Source: an uncultured Prevotellaceae bacterium
GTDB taxonomy: Bacteria > Bacteroidota > Bacteroidia > Bacteroidales > Bacteroidaceae
Assembly (NCBI GenBank): GCA_902776935.1
Contig: CACYRS010000001.1
Location: 1 to 64,000 of the forward strand
Length of the DNA: 64,000 bases
Reading direction: 5' to 3'
In this document: positions 51,189-61,181 of the stretch, in pieces
How positions within the stretch are numbered: the stretch's first letter is position 1
How the letters are laid out: each line of letters starts with the position of its first letter
Program-made: the position numbers and the translations under genes
Notes under the pieces: model-generated
Databases searched by the model: none
The model's input: only the letters and a program-made list of their open reading frames with translations
Told to the model about the DNA's origin: nothing

Positions 51189-51875
51189 TTGAGGGGGATA
51201 AAGGTAATAGCATTTGATGCTGACGATACGTTGTGGGATTGTCAGGGACATTTCGAAGAGGTAGAGGAACATCTCTACAGCCTTATCAGTCCCTACTGCG
51301 AGAATCCCAAGCAGGAGCTCTTCAATACCGAGTCTGCCAATATGGAAGACCTCGGTTACGGATGCAAGGCCTTTACCATCAGCATTATCGAGACAGCTTT
51401 GCGAGTGGCAGGCAATGATATAACCTCAACGGAACTCTCCGACCTGCTAAAAGACTGCAAACGTCTGCTTCATCTTCCTGCTACCCCACTGCCAGAAGTA
51501 GAGTCAACTCTCAAAACCCTTCGCGACAACATCGATACAAGGATGGTGGTCTTCACTAAAGGAGAGTTGCAAGACCAGGAGAACAAACTCAAGCGCTCAG
51601 GACTACTGAAGTATTTCGATGATGTGGAGATAACATCCGACAAGAGCCAGAAAGAGTTTCTTGCCCTCTGTGAGCATCAGGATATCCATCCTTCGGAACT
51701 CCTTATGATAGGCAACTCACTGAAAAGCGATATCGCCCCTGCTCTTGCTATCGGAGCCTGGGCGATACATATACCTTTCCATATCACTTGGCAACTGGAA
51801 CATTTTGATGATATCGACCATGAACGACTCATCAAAATCCAGCACTTCAGTGAGATTCTAAAATATCTCTTATAG
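51189..51875 (+). CDS. HAD-family hydrolase
   Basis: The 228-residue cytosolic phosphatase-like protein has motif I DADDTLWD (about residues 9-16; nucleophile and acid Asp), motif II FTKGE (about 119-123), a lysine in KSQKEF, and motif IV near MIGNSLKSDI. The substrate is unknown; the family includes nucleotide and sugar phosphatases. No ATG exists near the conserved start, so translation probably begins at TTG 51189, directly after an AT-rich tract of AAATAAAAAATAA-type repeats (51148-51187). It sits 22 bp after the Fur gene. Confidence 0.85.
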   Translation: MRGIKVIAFDADDTLWDCQGHFEEVEEHLYSLISPYCENPKQELFNTESANMEDLGYGCKAFTISIIETALRVAGNDITSTELSDLLKDCKRLLHLPATPLPEVESTLKTLRDNIDTRMVVFTKGELQDQENKLKRSGLLKYFDDVEITSDKSQKEFLALCEHQDIHPSELLMIGNSLKSDIAPALAIGAWAIHIPFHITWQLEHFDDIDHERLIKIQHFSEILKYLL

Positions 51876-51880
51876 AGAAA

Positions 51881-53143
51881 TTACCATTTGTCCTTTGTCT
51901 GTATGTCATCCGCCCAGCGGTGATCTTTTGGGAACGGTTGACCACCCCATGCTTTCACCTGTGTCCAAGGCTGCGGAGCATCTGTCCAAAAGGGATGGTC
52001 TGCAGGCAAGCCTAAAGGCATAAAGGCCAGGCTGGTCATGTAAAGCGAACCATTGTTGGTGTACCAGTCGGCCGTTTCTGGCTGAGAGCCGCAGAAGCCG
52101 ATAGTAAGATAGCCCGCATCGTTGAAATTCTGTTGGGTATCGAACATACGATGCAGAACCTTTGTCAGAGCAGCACGGACCTGTCCATTGCTCAAATCTT
52201 TCGGAAGCTTCTGATACCAGGCAATAAGAGCCAGTGGTTGCATGGCTGCCATACGATATGGTGTAGAACGGCCGATAACAGGGAAAGTGCCTTCTGGAGA
52301 GATAAAACGCTCAAGGATAATGGCGAACTTCTGTGCACGTTTAAGGGCACGGTCGTGATATTTCTTATAGTCGAGACGGGAGTTGTACTTCGAGTCTACC
52401 ATCGCCTGCAACGTTTCCAGATACATGGCATGAAAAACATAACTACTGTAATAATCGAAGGCAAACACAGGGCCGTCTGCATACCATCCATCGCCAATAT
52501 ACCACTCTTCCACCTTACGGCAGGCTGTGTTTACACGAAACTCATCAAACTGGGCTCCGGCCTTTGCCAACAGACTCTCGATGGTAGATGAGAAAAGGAA
52601 CCAGTTGGTGTATGGCGGATCTATCCTACGCATATTCTGGAACTCCTTGATATAACGCTGCTTCGTAACATTGTCGAGTGGCACCCAAAGCACGTCCCAC
52701 GCACGGAGGAACGATTCTGCTATATATGCAGCATCCACGAGATTCTGTCCTGATCTGCCCCAACAGAGATAGTCTGGCGACTGCGGATCTACAGAGTTCT
52801 TATATGCTGCCAATGCCCAATCACGTAGCTGACGGCGCTGCTGTCCTTCTGCAGTATCATCATCAGGCAGGGTGAGCCATGGGGCGATGCCAGCCATCAG
52901 ACGGCCGAAAGTCTCCATATACACAACACTTTTGTCTCGATTATCGAACGATGGAGAGAACTCTGTCTTCATATTCTTCTGCAGCTCGCCCTTGGCCATG
53001 TTTTCCAATACAGGCTGAGCCATCTTATATGCTAGAGAGCACCAGTATTGGCGATCTGTCTGCTCAATTTTCTTTGTCTTCTTTGCTTGGATAGATATTG
53101 TAATTATCAGCGCCAATACCAACAGGGATGTAATTCTTCTCAT
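51881..53143 (-). CDS. DUF2264 protein, secreted
   Basis: This 420-residue protein has a signal peptide (MRRITSLLVLALIITISIQA) and the DUF2264 pattern of an alpha/alpha-barrel (DRQYWCSLAYKMAQPVLENM, VVYMETFGRLMAGIAPWL, SPDYLCWGRSGQNLVDAAYIAESFLRA as separate blocks). Members occur beside uronate-degrading enzymes and may act on unsaturated glycan fragments, but no activity is firmly assigned. It is the last gene of a four-gene minus-strand operon; its ATG overlaps the DUF4861 stop as ATGA. It ends 5 bp from the convergent HAD gene. Confidence 0.85.
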   Translation of the reverse strand: MRRITSLLVLALIITISIQAKKTKKIEQTDRQYWCSLAYKMAQPVLENMAKGELQKNMKTEFSPSFDNRDKSVVYMETFGRLMAGIAPWLTLPDDDTAEGQQRRQLRDWALAAYKNSVDPQSPDYLCWGRSGQNLVDAAYIAESFLRAWDVLWVPLDNVTKQRYIKEFQNMRRIDPPYTNWFLFSSTIESLLAKAGAQFDEFRVNTACRKVEEWYIGDGWYADGPVFAFDYYSSYVFHAMYLETLQAMVDSKYNSRLDYKKYHDRALKRAQKFAIILERFISPEGTFPVIGRSTPYRMAAMQPLALIAWYQKLPKDLSNGQVRAALTKVLHRMFDTQQNFNDAGYLTIGFCGSQPETADWYTNNGSLYMTSLAFMPLGLPADHPFWTDAPQPWTQVKAWGGQPFPKDHRWADDIQTKDKW

Positions 53144-54312
53144 TTTATTTCTGTTATTAGTGGATTCTTGATATTGTAAAGATAGTTATTGGCAAGCAGC
53201 TGCCACTCAGCCATTGTCCTGACGTCGTAGCTACTCCAAGCCGAACCGAAGTAATAGGTATAGGGCTTGCCACTGTATTGGCGTACGATGCCTAAGCCAT
53301 GGTTCTTTTCGCCTTTCAGCATCTTGGTCTCGTCAATGCCATTGGGGAACAAGGTGCCAACGTATATCTGCGATTGATGTACTTTGGGGTTGTCGGTTGG
53401 ATCGGCATAGAGCACAAAATCATGCCCCAGCAAAGACAGTCCTTCGCCGTTCAGCACTACACCAGAAGCCCAAGCTATAGGCTGCTTAATGCCATCGTAC
53501 CATACTGTCACCTTATTGTAATGCGAACCACGGTCAAGACTGATCAACCGATGCTCTGTGATACCATCGTTGTTAGGATGATAAGTTAGCTCTACGGTGA
53601 AGCGTATCGGTCCGTTGTCGAGAATCTTATAGTCCTTAAAGCAGTATGGATATATCAGTTCTCCGTTCTTCATTAGGGCGGGAGCACCGCATCCGAGACT
53701 TGGACCTACGGAATAGCAATCCAGGCCATAACCATGATCATGATGGAAGGATGTGGCAAGATATATCTCACTGCTTTCCTTGGCCTTGCCAACTCTCTTC
53801 AAAGAGTCTCTCTGGCCCACGCCCCACATATGCATCCTATAACGTTCTTCCACCACCAGTTCAGGAATATTCTTTACCCACACATCAGTACCAAACGCCT
53901 GTTCGCCACTACGTTGCAATTCTGGTCCATAAACCCGATAGATGCCAAGATCGTTCTCCCAGGTGATGTCGTCAGCACGCTCAGGATAGAGTTTTCCGAA
54001 GACATAAGGTTTAAAAGACGATGGCTCGCCTTTGACGATAGTGAATTCTGCCTTGCTATGTGGTTGAACTGATACATACATCAGCAGTTTGCCATCGTAC
54101 GACTTCTGATACGGCTGTTCCTGACCGAAAGCGTTCCTGACAATCAGTGGTGTGTCGCTGGTGCCAATCTGCTTGTTGATGGTCTGCAAGTCGGCCTCTA
54201 TCACCTCAAGTCGTTGCTGCTCACTTGGATTAATCACAATAAGTGTTGCTTGCTGAGCATAGCTGTCCATCAGAAGAGAGGTCAACAATATTATAACAGA
54301 TAGTCTTTTCAT
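53140..54312 (-). CDS. DUF4861 protein, secreted
   Basis: The 390-residue protein has a signal peptide (MKRLSVIILLTSLLMDSYAQ) and the DUF4861 core: beta-rich with HHDHGYGLDCYSVGPSLGCG (about 191-210), ending in sequence typical of a mutarotase-like sandwich. DUF4861 genes commonly sit in loci for pectin or other uronate polymers. It overlaps both neighbours by 4 bp (ATGA), so expression is coupled. The reaction is unknown. Confidence 0.83.
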   Translation of the reverse strand: MKRLSVIILLTSLLMDSYAQQATLIVINPSEQQRLEVIEADLQTINKQIGTSDTPLIVRNAFGQEQPYQKSYDGKLLMYVSVQPHSKAEFTIVKGEPSSFKPYVFGKLYPERADDITWENDLGIYRVYGPELQRSGEQAFGTDVWVKNIPELVVEERYRMHMWGVGQRDSLKRVGKAKESSEIYLATSFHHDHGYGLDCYSVGPSLGCGAPALMKNGELIYPYCFKDYKILDNGPIRFTVELTYHPNNDGITEHRLISLDRGSHYNKVTVWYDGIKQPIAWASGVVLNGEGLSLLGHDFVLYADPTDNPKVHQSQIYVGTLFPNGIDETKMLKGEKNHGLGIVRQYSGKPYTYYFGSAWSSYDVRTMAEWQLLANNYLYNIKNPLITEIK

Positions 54313-56054
54313 TTAATGCTATATCTTATCTTTTGTTTTGTTTTAGCCGATTTAACTGTCAGGATAATACGATACATCTCCTTGCCCCACATACCTTGTA
54401 ACAAGGGATCTAATCGATCGCTGATATCTTCAACATCTGCATCCAGTTGTTGAACATTATAGCTGATATGCTTAAGAGCATCACGATTAGTTGTCATCAA
54501 CATGAGTCGTGTAGGGCCGATGTTCTCGCCAAGTTCATAATCTTCAGTTATGGAAATGCCTGATTTCGAGCAAGCAACCGTACGTTTCCATGTTTTAACT
54601 GCCGCCTCAGCAGGATAAGCGTCTGCAATATCAAGGGTAAGCTCTCCATCTTTATGTCTTACCACCTTAGCCTTAAAGGCCTGGCCCTCTTTCTGGTCTA
54701 CCCCATTAATCTGAGGCAGATTGTGAAAACCAGACTGCATCGTCCATATCTCGTAACGCTTATTGCTGAATGTCTTGGCTGTATATTCGCCAACGCCAGG
54801 ATCAATAAAAAGCGGCTCACCATCGATATAAACCAGAAATGATCCCACATCATTATGGTTATGACTCTCGGCATTATTCCCGCCTTTGAAAGCCACGAAA
54901 TTGTTTCCGCGACGAGCTGTCATAATTTGCAGATTGGGCAGCCATGTATCCTTCAGCAACGGTTCTTTCGGACTCTCAGCGATGAAATCACGAATATGTC
55001 GCAAGAAGAAAAGCTCGCGACCCAAAGTGGGAAAGTTGCCGCTCTTATTGTATAGCTTTGCCGGCTGGGTCATTACCTGTTTGACCTTACCCAGATAGGC
55101 TCCAAACTCTCGCATGGTCTTGTCGTTAAGCCAAAGCCCGAACGGATAAACGATATTTATCTGCTGAACAGCCTTGTTTTCATGTGCATCGGCAAAGTTA
55201 ACGCAATAATCATGGCCGATATAGGTCTTATAACTATATGCAGCCATTTTATTAATTTTCTGCGCTGACGAAACAAAGACTGAGTCGTCTGGCAATAGTC
55301 TCAGCACCTCGAACATCGAAGCAGCCGCCCTGTCCCAATAGCCTGGACCTTCATCGCAACCACCATCCTCAGGATATGCATCAATAAAGTCCTTAGTGGC
55401 TTTTTTTATCTGGGAGATAGCATTAGCCTTGCGAACCTCATCTTTCTCGCAGATGAGTACACAAGCAAGCCAGTTGCTGCAAATCCATGGATTCCAGTTC
55501 ATCCCTGCCTTCTTCCACCAATAATCTTTAGAGAGAGCAGGTTTAAGGATACGATTCTCAATCTCTTTGTCTATCCGCTTACAGATATCTGGCGAGAAAG
55601 CATCAAACTGCTTTTCGAACATATACCTCGTCCATACGATAAGGCTGGCCGTTTCAGCATTAAAGAGATCAACCTCCTGAATATCCTGCAACGGGATATG
55701 CTTGCCATAGTGGGCGGGTATTCCCCACCATGTCTCTTCGCAGAAGCTTCCTATACCATTGATGATATCATTGGTAAAGCGGTGCTTACCTTCCATAATC
55801 TCTGCCATGACGAGGGCAGCAAGATGTCTGCGTTTCTCGAAACAGGCAGCTTCATAGTTCACTCGGTTGCCCGTTGTCTTGTTCTCGGCAAAAACTGTCC
55901 ATGGCAAAACCGTCCACGTCTTACCCAGATACTGTTCACCATATTCTATATAGCTCTGCCTCATCTCCTGAGGGATGGAGTCACACCAAAAGGCATCGTC
56001 AGCCTGTGGCAACAGACTGGCTATGCTGAGTGTTATCGTCAGCAGCAGGTTCAT
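54309..56054 (-). CDS. Heparinase II/III-like polysaccharide lyase
   Basis: The 581-residue secreted protein has an alpha-helical toroid (about 40-330) followed by the heparinase II/III beta-sandwich. The signature NNAESHNHNDVGSFLVYIDG (about residues 395-414) and LFIDPGVGEYT are present. Such enzymes cut uronic-acid-containing chains by beta-elimination; the family includes lyases for heparin, alginate and other polymers, and the target cannot be decided here. It starts with a signal peptide (MNLLLTITLSIASLLPQAD). It overlaps the GH105 stop by 4 bp and the DUF4861 start by 4 bp. Confidence 0.87.
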   Translation of the reverse strand: MNLLLTITLSIASLLPQADDAFWCDSIPQEMRQSYIEYGEQYLGKTWTVLPWTVFAENKTTGNRVNYEAACFEKRRHLAALVMAEIMEGKHRFTNDIINGIGSFCEETWWGIPAHYGKHIPLQDIQEVDLFNAETASLIVWTRYMFEKQFDAFSPDICKRIDKEIENRILKPALSKDYWWKKAGMNWNPWICSNWLACVLICEKDEVRKANAISQIKKATKDFIDAYPEDGGCDEGPGYWDRAAASMFEVLRLLPDDSVFVSSAQKINKMAAYSYKTYIGHDYCVNFADAHENKAVQQINIVYPFGLWLNDKTMREFGAYLGKVKQVMTQPAKLYNKSGNFPTLGRELFFLRHIRDFIAESPKEPLLKDTWLPNLQIMTARRGNNFVAFKGGNNAESHNHNDVGSFLVYIDGEPLFIDPGVGEYTAKTFSNKRYEIWTMQSGFHNLPQINGVDQKEGQAFKAKVVRHKDGELTLDIADAYPAEAAVKTWKRTVACSKSGISITEDYELGENIGPTRLMLMTTNRDALKHISYNVQQLDADVEDISDRLDPLLQGMWGKEMYRIILTVKSAKTKQKIRYSIK

Positions 56055-57166
56055 CGGTCAATATATCTTACATACTCACATGCTGCAAGCAGGAAGGCTC
56101 CAACACCGAAGTTCTGTTGTGAGTCGGCATTTATCACCTGTCCAGGTATGGCTCTGTCACCGATGGGCTGTACATACCCCACCTTACCGTCCTTCTGCAA
56201 GGCAATTGTGGTCAGGTAGTTCCACGCCTTCGCGATGACAGCGGCAAACTCCTTCTTTGGCAGATAGCCGTTGTTCACTCCCCAGAGCAGTCCGTAGCAG
56301 AAGAATGCCGTGCCGGAAGTTTCAGGACCAGGAGCCTGTTTCGGGTCCATCATCGAACGTGTCCAATATCCCTTGGGCTGCTGTAGCTTTGCCACAGCAC
56401 GAGCCAGGTTCTGGAATTTCTCTACAAAGAAAGGATGACGAACATAATCATCGGGCATGTCTTGTAACACCTTGGCCAGTCCGGCAAGCACCCATCCGTC
56501 GCCTCTTGCCCAGAAATCCTTCTTACCGGCATCAGTCTTGTGCTTTGGATAAACGTAGCGGCCATCACGGAAATACAGCCCTGTTTCCTTGTCAAGCATG
56601 ATGCTGTCAGAATAGAGGATATTGTCGTAGAGCTTTCGCAGATACTTCGTGTCGCCAGTAAGCTTATACATCTTGGTAAATGTAGGCATTACCATGTAAA
56701 GAGCGTCAGCCCACCACCAATAATCGTTAACTTTTGAATCAGCCTCGTATTCCATCACCTCCTTTGCGCGAGCCACCTTTTTCTCATCAGGCTGCAGGTT
56801 GTAGAGGTCGATAAATGTCTGGAAGCAGATCTGCCAGTCACCGAAGAGTACAAAGTCCTGTCCTTCACCATAGTTCTTGTATTTCCATTTGGTCGGATCT
56901 GGTTCGGTAGCGCCTTTCCACTGGTTATGCTCCGCCCAACGGATGCTATAGTCCAGCATCTGCTGGTCTTTCAACAGTTTATACACTTCCATGTTGCCGG
57001 TATGATAAGCAGCATTATCCCAAAAAGACCTAACCTCGGCAGGGTTATTTGCTTGCCAGTAGGTGTTTACCTTTCTGATAATGTCTTTCACCTCTTCAAC
57101 AGTCCAGCTCCTGGCCTGTATTGTCATGGCCGAGAGCAAGCAGATAGCAATAAGTAGTTTTCTCAT
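56051..57166 (-). CDS. GH105 unsaturated uronyl hydrolase (YteR-like), secreted
   Basis: The 371-residue enzyme has a signal peptide (MRKLLIAICLLSAMTIQARS) and an (alpha/alpha)6 barrel with the family marks YWWWADALYMVMP (about 146-158) and FWARGDGWVLAGLAKVL (about 207-223). It removes the unsaturated uronic residue left by lyases, which fits with the heparinase-like lyase next to it. The start at 57166 is chosen because the signal peptide begins there; the open frame continues to 57394 over promoter DNA. It is the first gene of the uronate operon. Confidence 0.9.
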   Translation of the reverse strand: MRKLLIAICLLSAMTIQARSWTVEEVKDIIRKVNTYWQANNPAEVRSFWDNAAYHTGNMEVYKLLKDQQMLDYSIRWAEHNQWKGATEPDPTKWKYKNYGEGQDFVLFGDWQICFQTFIDLYNLQPDEKKVARAKEVMEYEADSKVNDYWWWADALYMVMPTFTKMYKLTGDTKYLRKLYDNILYSDSIMLDKETGLYFRDGRYVYPKHKTDAGKKDFWARGDGWVLAGLAKVLQDMPDDYVRHPFFVEKFQNLARAVAKLQQPKGYWTRSMMDPKQAPGPETSGTAFFCYGLLWGVNNGYLPKKEFAAVIAKAWNYLTTIALQKDGKVGYVQPIGDRAIPGQVINADSQQNFGVGAFLLAACEYVRYIDR

Positions 57167-57203
57167 ATCGTTGTTATTAATATGTATTCGTAGTTTCTTG
57201 CGG

Positions 57204-57211
57204 CAAAGATA
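57204..57211 (-). promoter_or_regulatory. -7 box of the uronate operon
   Basis: TATCTTTG on the minus strand, 37 nt before the GH105 ATG. No -33 TTTG is visible at the expected distance, as at other catabolic promoters in the window. Confidence 0.55.
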
Positions 57212-57255
57212 CAACATTTTCATGAAAAAAAGAAATGAATACAAAATAAAATGCT

Positions 57256-57263
57256 TATCTTTG
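57256..57263 (+). promoter_or_regulatory. -7 box of the deacetylase-GT2 operon
   Basis: TATCTTTG is followed by the ATG at 57291 after 27 nt. It is divergent from the uronate operon promoter. Confidence 0.55.
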
Positions 57264-57290
57264 CACCACAAAACGAAAAAATATTGAATT

Positions 57291-58061
57291 ATGATTTTGT
57301 TAAGTTTTGATACAGAGGAATTCGATGTGCCTCGCGAGCATGGGGTTGACTTCTCTTTGGAACAGGGGATGGCAGTCTCGAAAGTAGGCACCAACCGAAT
57401 CCTCGACGTATTGAAGAATAATCAGGTGAAAGCTACATTCTTCTGCACAGGGAACTTTGCGGAGAATGCTCCTGAGGTGATGCAACGCATCATGGACGAG
57501 GGGCATGAGGTGGCTTGTCATGGTGTAGACCACTGGCAACCCAAGGAAACCGATTTCGTACGTTCGAAGGAGATTGTAGAACGCTGTACAGGACGTACTG
57601 TCTATGGTTATCGCCAACCTCGCATGTTCCCTGTTGTAGAATCAGAAATCAAGCGAGCGGGCTATCTGTATAACTCGTCACTGAATCCAGCCTTCATCCC
57701 TGGTCGCTACATGCATCTGACAGAACCTCGCACGCCTTTTATGAAAGACGGTGTGCTGCAGATTCCTGCCTCAGTTACGCCTCTAATCCGATTCCCCCTG
57801 TTCTGGTTGTCACTACATAACCTTCCAGAAGGCCTGTATCACTGGATGGTGCGTCGAACACTGAAGAAAGACGGGCATTTTGTAACATACTTCCATCCAT
57901 GGGAATTCTTCGACTTGAAAGAACACCCAGAATTCAAGATGCCTTTCATCATCAAGAACCATAGTGGACAACAGATGATGCAGCGTCTGGATAACCTCAT
58001 CAAGATGCTGAAGAAGGATGGTCATTCATTTATCACCTATACCGAATTTGCGCAACAATGA
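57291..58061 (+). CDS. Polysaccharide deacetylase family protein
   Basis: The 256-residue protein has the NodB fold: motif 1 SFDTEEFD (about residues 4-11), KATFFCTGNF, motif 2 HGVDHW (about 79-84) and motif 3 YGYRQPRMFPV. No signal peptide is present, so it acts in the cytoplasm or at the inner membrane face. It may remove N-acetyl groups from a lipid-linked sugar. Its stop overlaps the GT2 start (ATGA, 58058-58061), so the two are likely to modify one glycolipid together. Confidence 0.9.
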   Translation: MILLSFDTEEFDVPREHGVDFSLEQGMAVSKVGTNRILDVLKNNQVKATFFCTGNFAENAPEVMQRIMDEGHEVACHGVDHWQPKETDFVRSKEIVERCTGRTVYGYRQPRMFPVVESEIKRAGYLYNSSLNPAFIPGRYMHLTEPRTPFMKDGVLQIPASVTPLIRFPLFWLSLHNLPEGLYHWMVRRTLKKDGHFVTYFHPWEFFDLKEHPEFKMPFIIKNHSGQQMMQRLDNLIKMLKKDGHSFITYTEFAQQ

Positions 58062-58999
58062 TTAGACTTGCAACCGTATCGCCTTGTTATAATGAAGAGG
58101 CTGTGCTCCGCCATTCCGTAGAACGCCTGACGGAACTTTTCAATCGTATGATTAATGAAGAGCTTATCTCCAAGGATTCAATGATGGTCTTTGTCAATGA
58201 TGGCAGTCGTGACCACACTTGGGAGATTATCACCCAGCTCCATGGCGAGAATAAGTTCGTAAGGGGTATCAACATGTCACGCAATGTCGGCCACCAGAAT
58301 GCCATTATGGCTGGTATGATGACTGCACGCGGATGGGCAGATGCCGTCATCACCATCGATGCCGACCTACAAGATGATATAGAATGTATTCCCAAGATGG
58401 TGAAGCATTTTATAGAGGGGTATGATATCGTCTATGGTGTGAAGGTGTCCCGTAAGGCTGATTCTTTTATGAAGCGGACCACTGCTCAGGCTTTTTACAA
58501 ACTACAGAGTTCGATGGGTGTGGAGAGTGTATATAACCATGCTGACTTCCGACTGATGAGTCGTAGGGCACTCGATATGCTCAGTACCTATAAGGAGCAT
58601 AATCTCTATCTGCGAGGCTTGATACCTCTGATAGGTCTTCCGTCTACTACTGTCGACGATGTTATCAGCGAGCGCTTTGCCGGACAATCGAAGTATACCC
58701 TTAGTAAGATGCTGCATCTTGCTTTTTCAGGTATCACCGCTTTTAGCGTACGTCCCATGCATGCCATATTCCATCTGGGTATAATTTTCCTATTGATAGC
58801 TTTCTGCATTGGTATCTATGTGGCCTATTCCATTATTACCGGTTCTGCAGTATTAGGTTGGGCATCACTGATTCTGTCTATATGGCTGGTTGGAGGATTC
58901 ATTATCTTCTCAATAGGAATAGCAGGCATGTATATCGGAAATATCTACAGTGAGGTAAAGCAACGACCACTATATCACATTGCAGATATCCTGTCATAG
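58058..58999 (+). CDS. GT2 family glycosyltransferase, GtrB/dolichyl-phosphate-mannose-synthase-like
   Basis: The 313-residue protein has a cytosolic GT-A domain with LATVSPCYNEE at the start, the metal motif TIDADLQDD (about residues 94-102) and FAGQSKYTLSKMLHLAFSGITAFS (about 207-230), then two C-terminal membrane helices (about 235-260 and 270-295). Such enzymes transfer a sugar from a nucleotide donor to undecaprenyl phosphate. With the deacetylase ahead, the unit resembles pathways that make a modified lipid-linked sugar for lipid A or surface glycans. Confidence 0.92.
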   Translation: MIRLATVSPCYNEEAVLRHSVERLTELFNRMINEELISKDSMMVFVNDGSRDHTWEIITQLHGENKFVRGINMSRNVGHQNAIMAGMMTARGWADAVITIDADLQDDIECIPKMVKHFIEGYDIVYGVKVSRKADSFMKRTTAQAFYKLQSSMGVESVYNHADFRLMSRRALDMLSTYKEHNLYLRGLIPLIGLPSTTVDDVISERFAGQSKYTLSKMLHLAFSGITAFSVRPMHAIFHLGIIFLLIAFCIGIYVAYSIITGSAVLGWASLILSIWLVGGFIIFSIGIAGMYIGNIYSEVKQRPLYHIADILS

Positions 59000-59030
59000 T
59001 ACGTCCTAGCTACTGAAATTTCCAAATATA

Positions 59031-59062
59031 TTTGGTATTTCGCTCACTTATTAGTACCTTTG
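59031..59062 (+). promoter_or_regulatory. metG promoter
   Basis: TTTG (59031-59034), 20 bp, then TACCTTTG (59055-59062). The leader to the ATG at 59095 is about 27 nt. Confidence 0.72.
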
Positions 59063-59094
59063 CACCCAAATTAATAAATACGTATTTAAGACAG

Positions 59095-61161
59095 ATGGAA
59101 AACAAGACTTTTAAGCGTACGACGGTGACGTCGGCGTTGCCCTATGCTAATGGCGGAGTACATATCGGACACCTGGCTGGTGTATATGTACCTGCTGATA
59201 TATATGTGCGCTATCTAAGACTGAAGAAGCGCGAGGTGCTGTTTATCGGAGGTAGTGATGAACATGGTGTGCCCATCACGGTAAGAGCCCGTAAGGAGGG
59301 CATCACTCCTCAGGATGTGGTAGACCGCTATCATAAGATGATCAAGGATTCTTTCGAAGAGTTCGGAATATCGTTTGATATTTATTCAAGAACCACCTCT
59401 GAGACCCACCATAAGTTTGCTGCAGAGTGGTTTAAGAAGCTCTATGACGAAGGAAAGCTGACTGAGGAGACAACAGAGCAGCTCTACGACGAGGAGGCTA
59501 AGCAGTTCCTGGCTGACCGTTATGTAACTGGTGAGTGTCCTCATTGTCACAACGAGGGTGCATACGGCGACCAGTGTGAGAAGTGCGGACGCGACCTTTC
59601 GCCTACAGAGCTGATAAATCCAAAGTCTACTATCTCAGGTTCAACCCCAGTACTGAAGAAGACCAAGAACTGGTATCTGCCTCTGAACGAGTATCAGGAC
59701 TGGTTGAAGAAGTGGATTCTGGAGGAGCACAAGGAGTGGCGTCCTAATGTTTACGGCCAGTGTAAGTCCTGGCTCGATATGGACCTGCAGCCTCGTGCTA
59801 TGACTCGCGACTTGGATTGGGGTATCCCTGTGCCTGTAAAGGATGCAGAGGGCAAGGTGCTCTATGTATGGTTTGATGCGCCTATCGGCTATGTATCAAA
59901 CACTAAGGAGCTCTGCGAGAAAGAACCAGAGAAGTGGGGCTCATGGGAGAAGTGGTGGCAGGATGAGGATACTCGTCTGGTTCACTTCATCGGAAAGGAC
60001 AACATCGTGTTCCATTGCATCATCTTCCCTGTGATGATGAAGGCTCACGGCAAGTATATCATGCCTGACAACGTGCCAGCAAATGAGTTTCTGAACCTTG
60101 AGAACGATAAAATCTCAACCTCTCGCAACTGGGCAGTATGGCTCCACGAGTATCTGGTAGATATGCCTGGCAAGCAGGACGTATTGCGCTATGTGTTGAC
60201 AGCCAATGCTCCAGAGACGAAGGACAACAACTTCACTTGGAAGGACTTCCAGGATCGCAATAACAATGAGTTGGTTGCTGTTTATGGCAACTTCGTGAAT
60301 CGTGCTCTCCAATTGACTAAGAAGTACTGGAACGGAATTGTTCCTGCTTGTGGCGAACTTAACGATACAGATAAGCAGACACTTGCTGAATTCAAGGATG
60401 TCAAGGCTAAGGTTGAGGCTCTCCTGGAGCAGTTCAAGTTCCGCGATGCACAGTTCGAGGCTATGAACCTAGCTCGTATTGGTAATAAGTATATTACTGA
60501 GTGTGAGCCTTGGAAGGTTTGGAAATGTGATTGCAAGCGTTGCGAGACTATTCTGAACATCTGCTTGCAGTTGACAGCTAACCTCGCTATCGCCTTCGAG
60601 CCATTCCTGCCATTCAGCAGCAAGAAACTTCGCGAGATGCTGAATATCGAAAGCTTCGAGTGGGAGCAGCTGGGTAGCACAGATCTCCTCGAGGCTGGTC
60701 ATCAGTTGGGTGAGCCTGCTTTGTTGTTCGAAAAGATTGAGGATGAGGTGATTCAGAAGCAGCTCGATAAGCTCGAGGCAACCAAGAAGGCTAACGAGGC
60801 TGCAGCATATAAGGCAGCTCCTATCAAGGATACTGTTAGCTTCGAGGAGTTTGAGAAGCTTGATATCCGTGTAGGCTTGGTTAAGGATTGCCAGAAGGTT
60901 AAGAAGTCGAAGAAACTCCTTCAGTTCACCATCGACGATGGTTCTGGCACAGATCGCACCATCTGCTCTGGTATCGCAGCCTTCTACGAGAACCCAGAAG
61001 AGCTTATTGGCAAGCGAATCCTCTTTGTAGCTAACTTTGCGCCTCGCAACATGATGGGCATCGAGAGTCAGGGAATGATTCTTTCAGCTGTAGATGCTGA
61101 CGAAAGCCTGAGCGTTGTAACTACAACAAAGGATGTAAAACCTGGTAGTCAGGTAGGATAA
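59095..61161 (+). CDS. metG: Methionyl-tRNA synthetase
   Basis: The 688-residue class I synthetase charges tRNA-Met. It has HIGH as HIGHLAG (about 22-28), a zinc knuckle [18 protein letters not shown] (about 145-162), KISTSRN as the KMSKS loop (about 340-346), and a C-terminal tRNA-binding OB-fold domain (about 580-688; [18 protein letters not shown]). The ATG at 59095 fits the promoter; the open frame from 59032 spans promoter DNA. It ends with a strong terminator. Confidence 0.97.
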   Translation: MENKTFKRTTVTSALPYANGGVHIGHLAGVYVPADIYVRYLRLKKREVLFIGGSDEHGVPITVRARKEGITPQDVVDRYHKMIKDSFEEFGISFDIYSRTTSETHHKFAAEWFKKLYDEGKLTEETTEQLYDEEAKQFLADRYVTGECPHCHNEGAYGDQCEKCGRDLSPTELINPKSTISGSTPVLKKTKNWYLPLNEYQDWLKKWILEEHKEWRPNVYGQCKSWLDMDLQPRAMTRDLDWGIPVPVKDAEGKVLYVWFDAPIGYVSNTKELCEKEPEKWGSWEKWWQDEDTRLVHFIGKDNIVFHCIIFPVMMKAHGKYIMPDNVPANEFLNLENDKISTSRNWAVWLHEYLVDMPGKQDVLRYVLTANAPETKDNNFTWKDFQDRNNNELVAVYGNFVNRALQLTKKYWNGIVPACGELNDTDKQTLAEFKDVKAKVEALLEQFKFRDAQFEAMNLARIGNKYITECEPWKVWKCDCKRCETILNICLQLTANLAIAFEPFLPFSSKKLREMLNIESFEWEQLGSTDLLEAGHQLGEPALLFEKIEDEVIQKQLDKLEATKKANEAAAYKAAPIKDTVSFEEFEKLDIRVGLVKDCQKVKKSKKLLQFTIDDGSGTDRTICSGIAAFYENPEELIGKRILFVANFAPRNMMGIESQGMILSAVDADESLSVVTTTKDVKPGSQVG

Positions 61162-61181
61162 TTCTTGCAGAATTATAGTAA

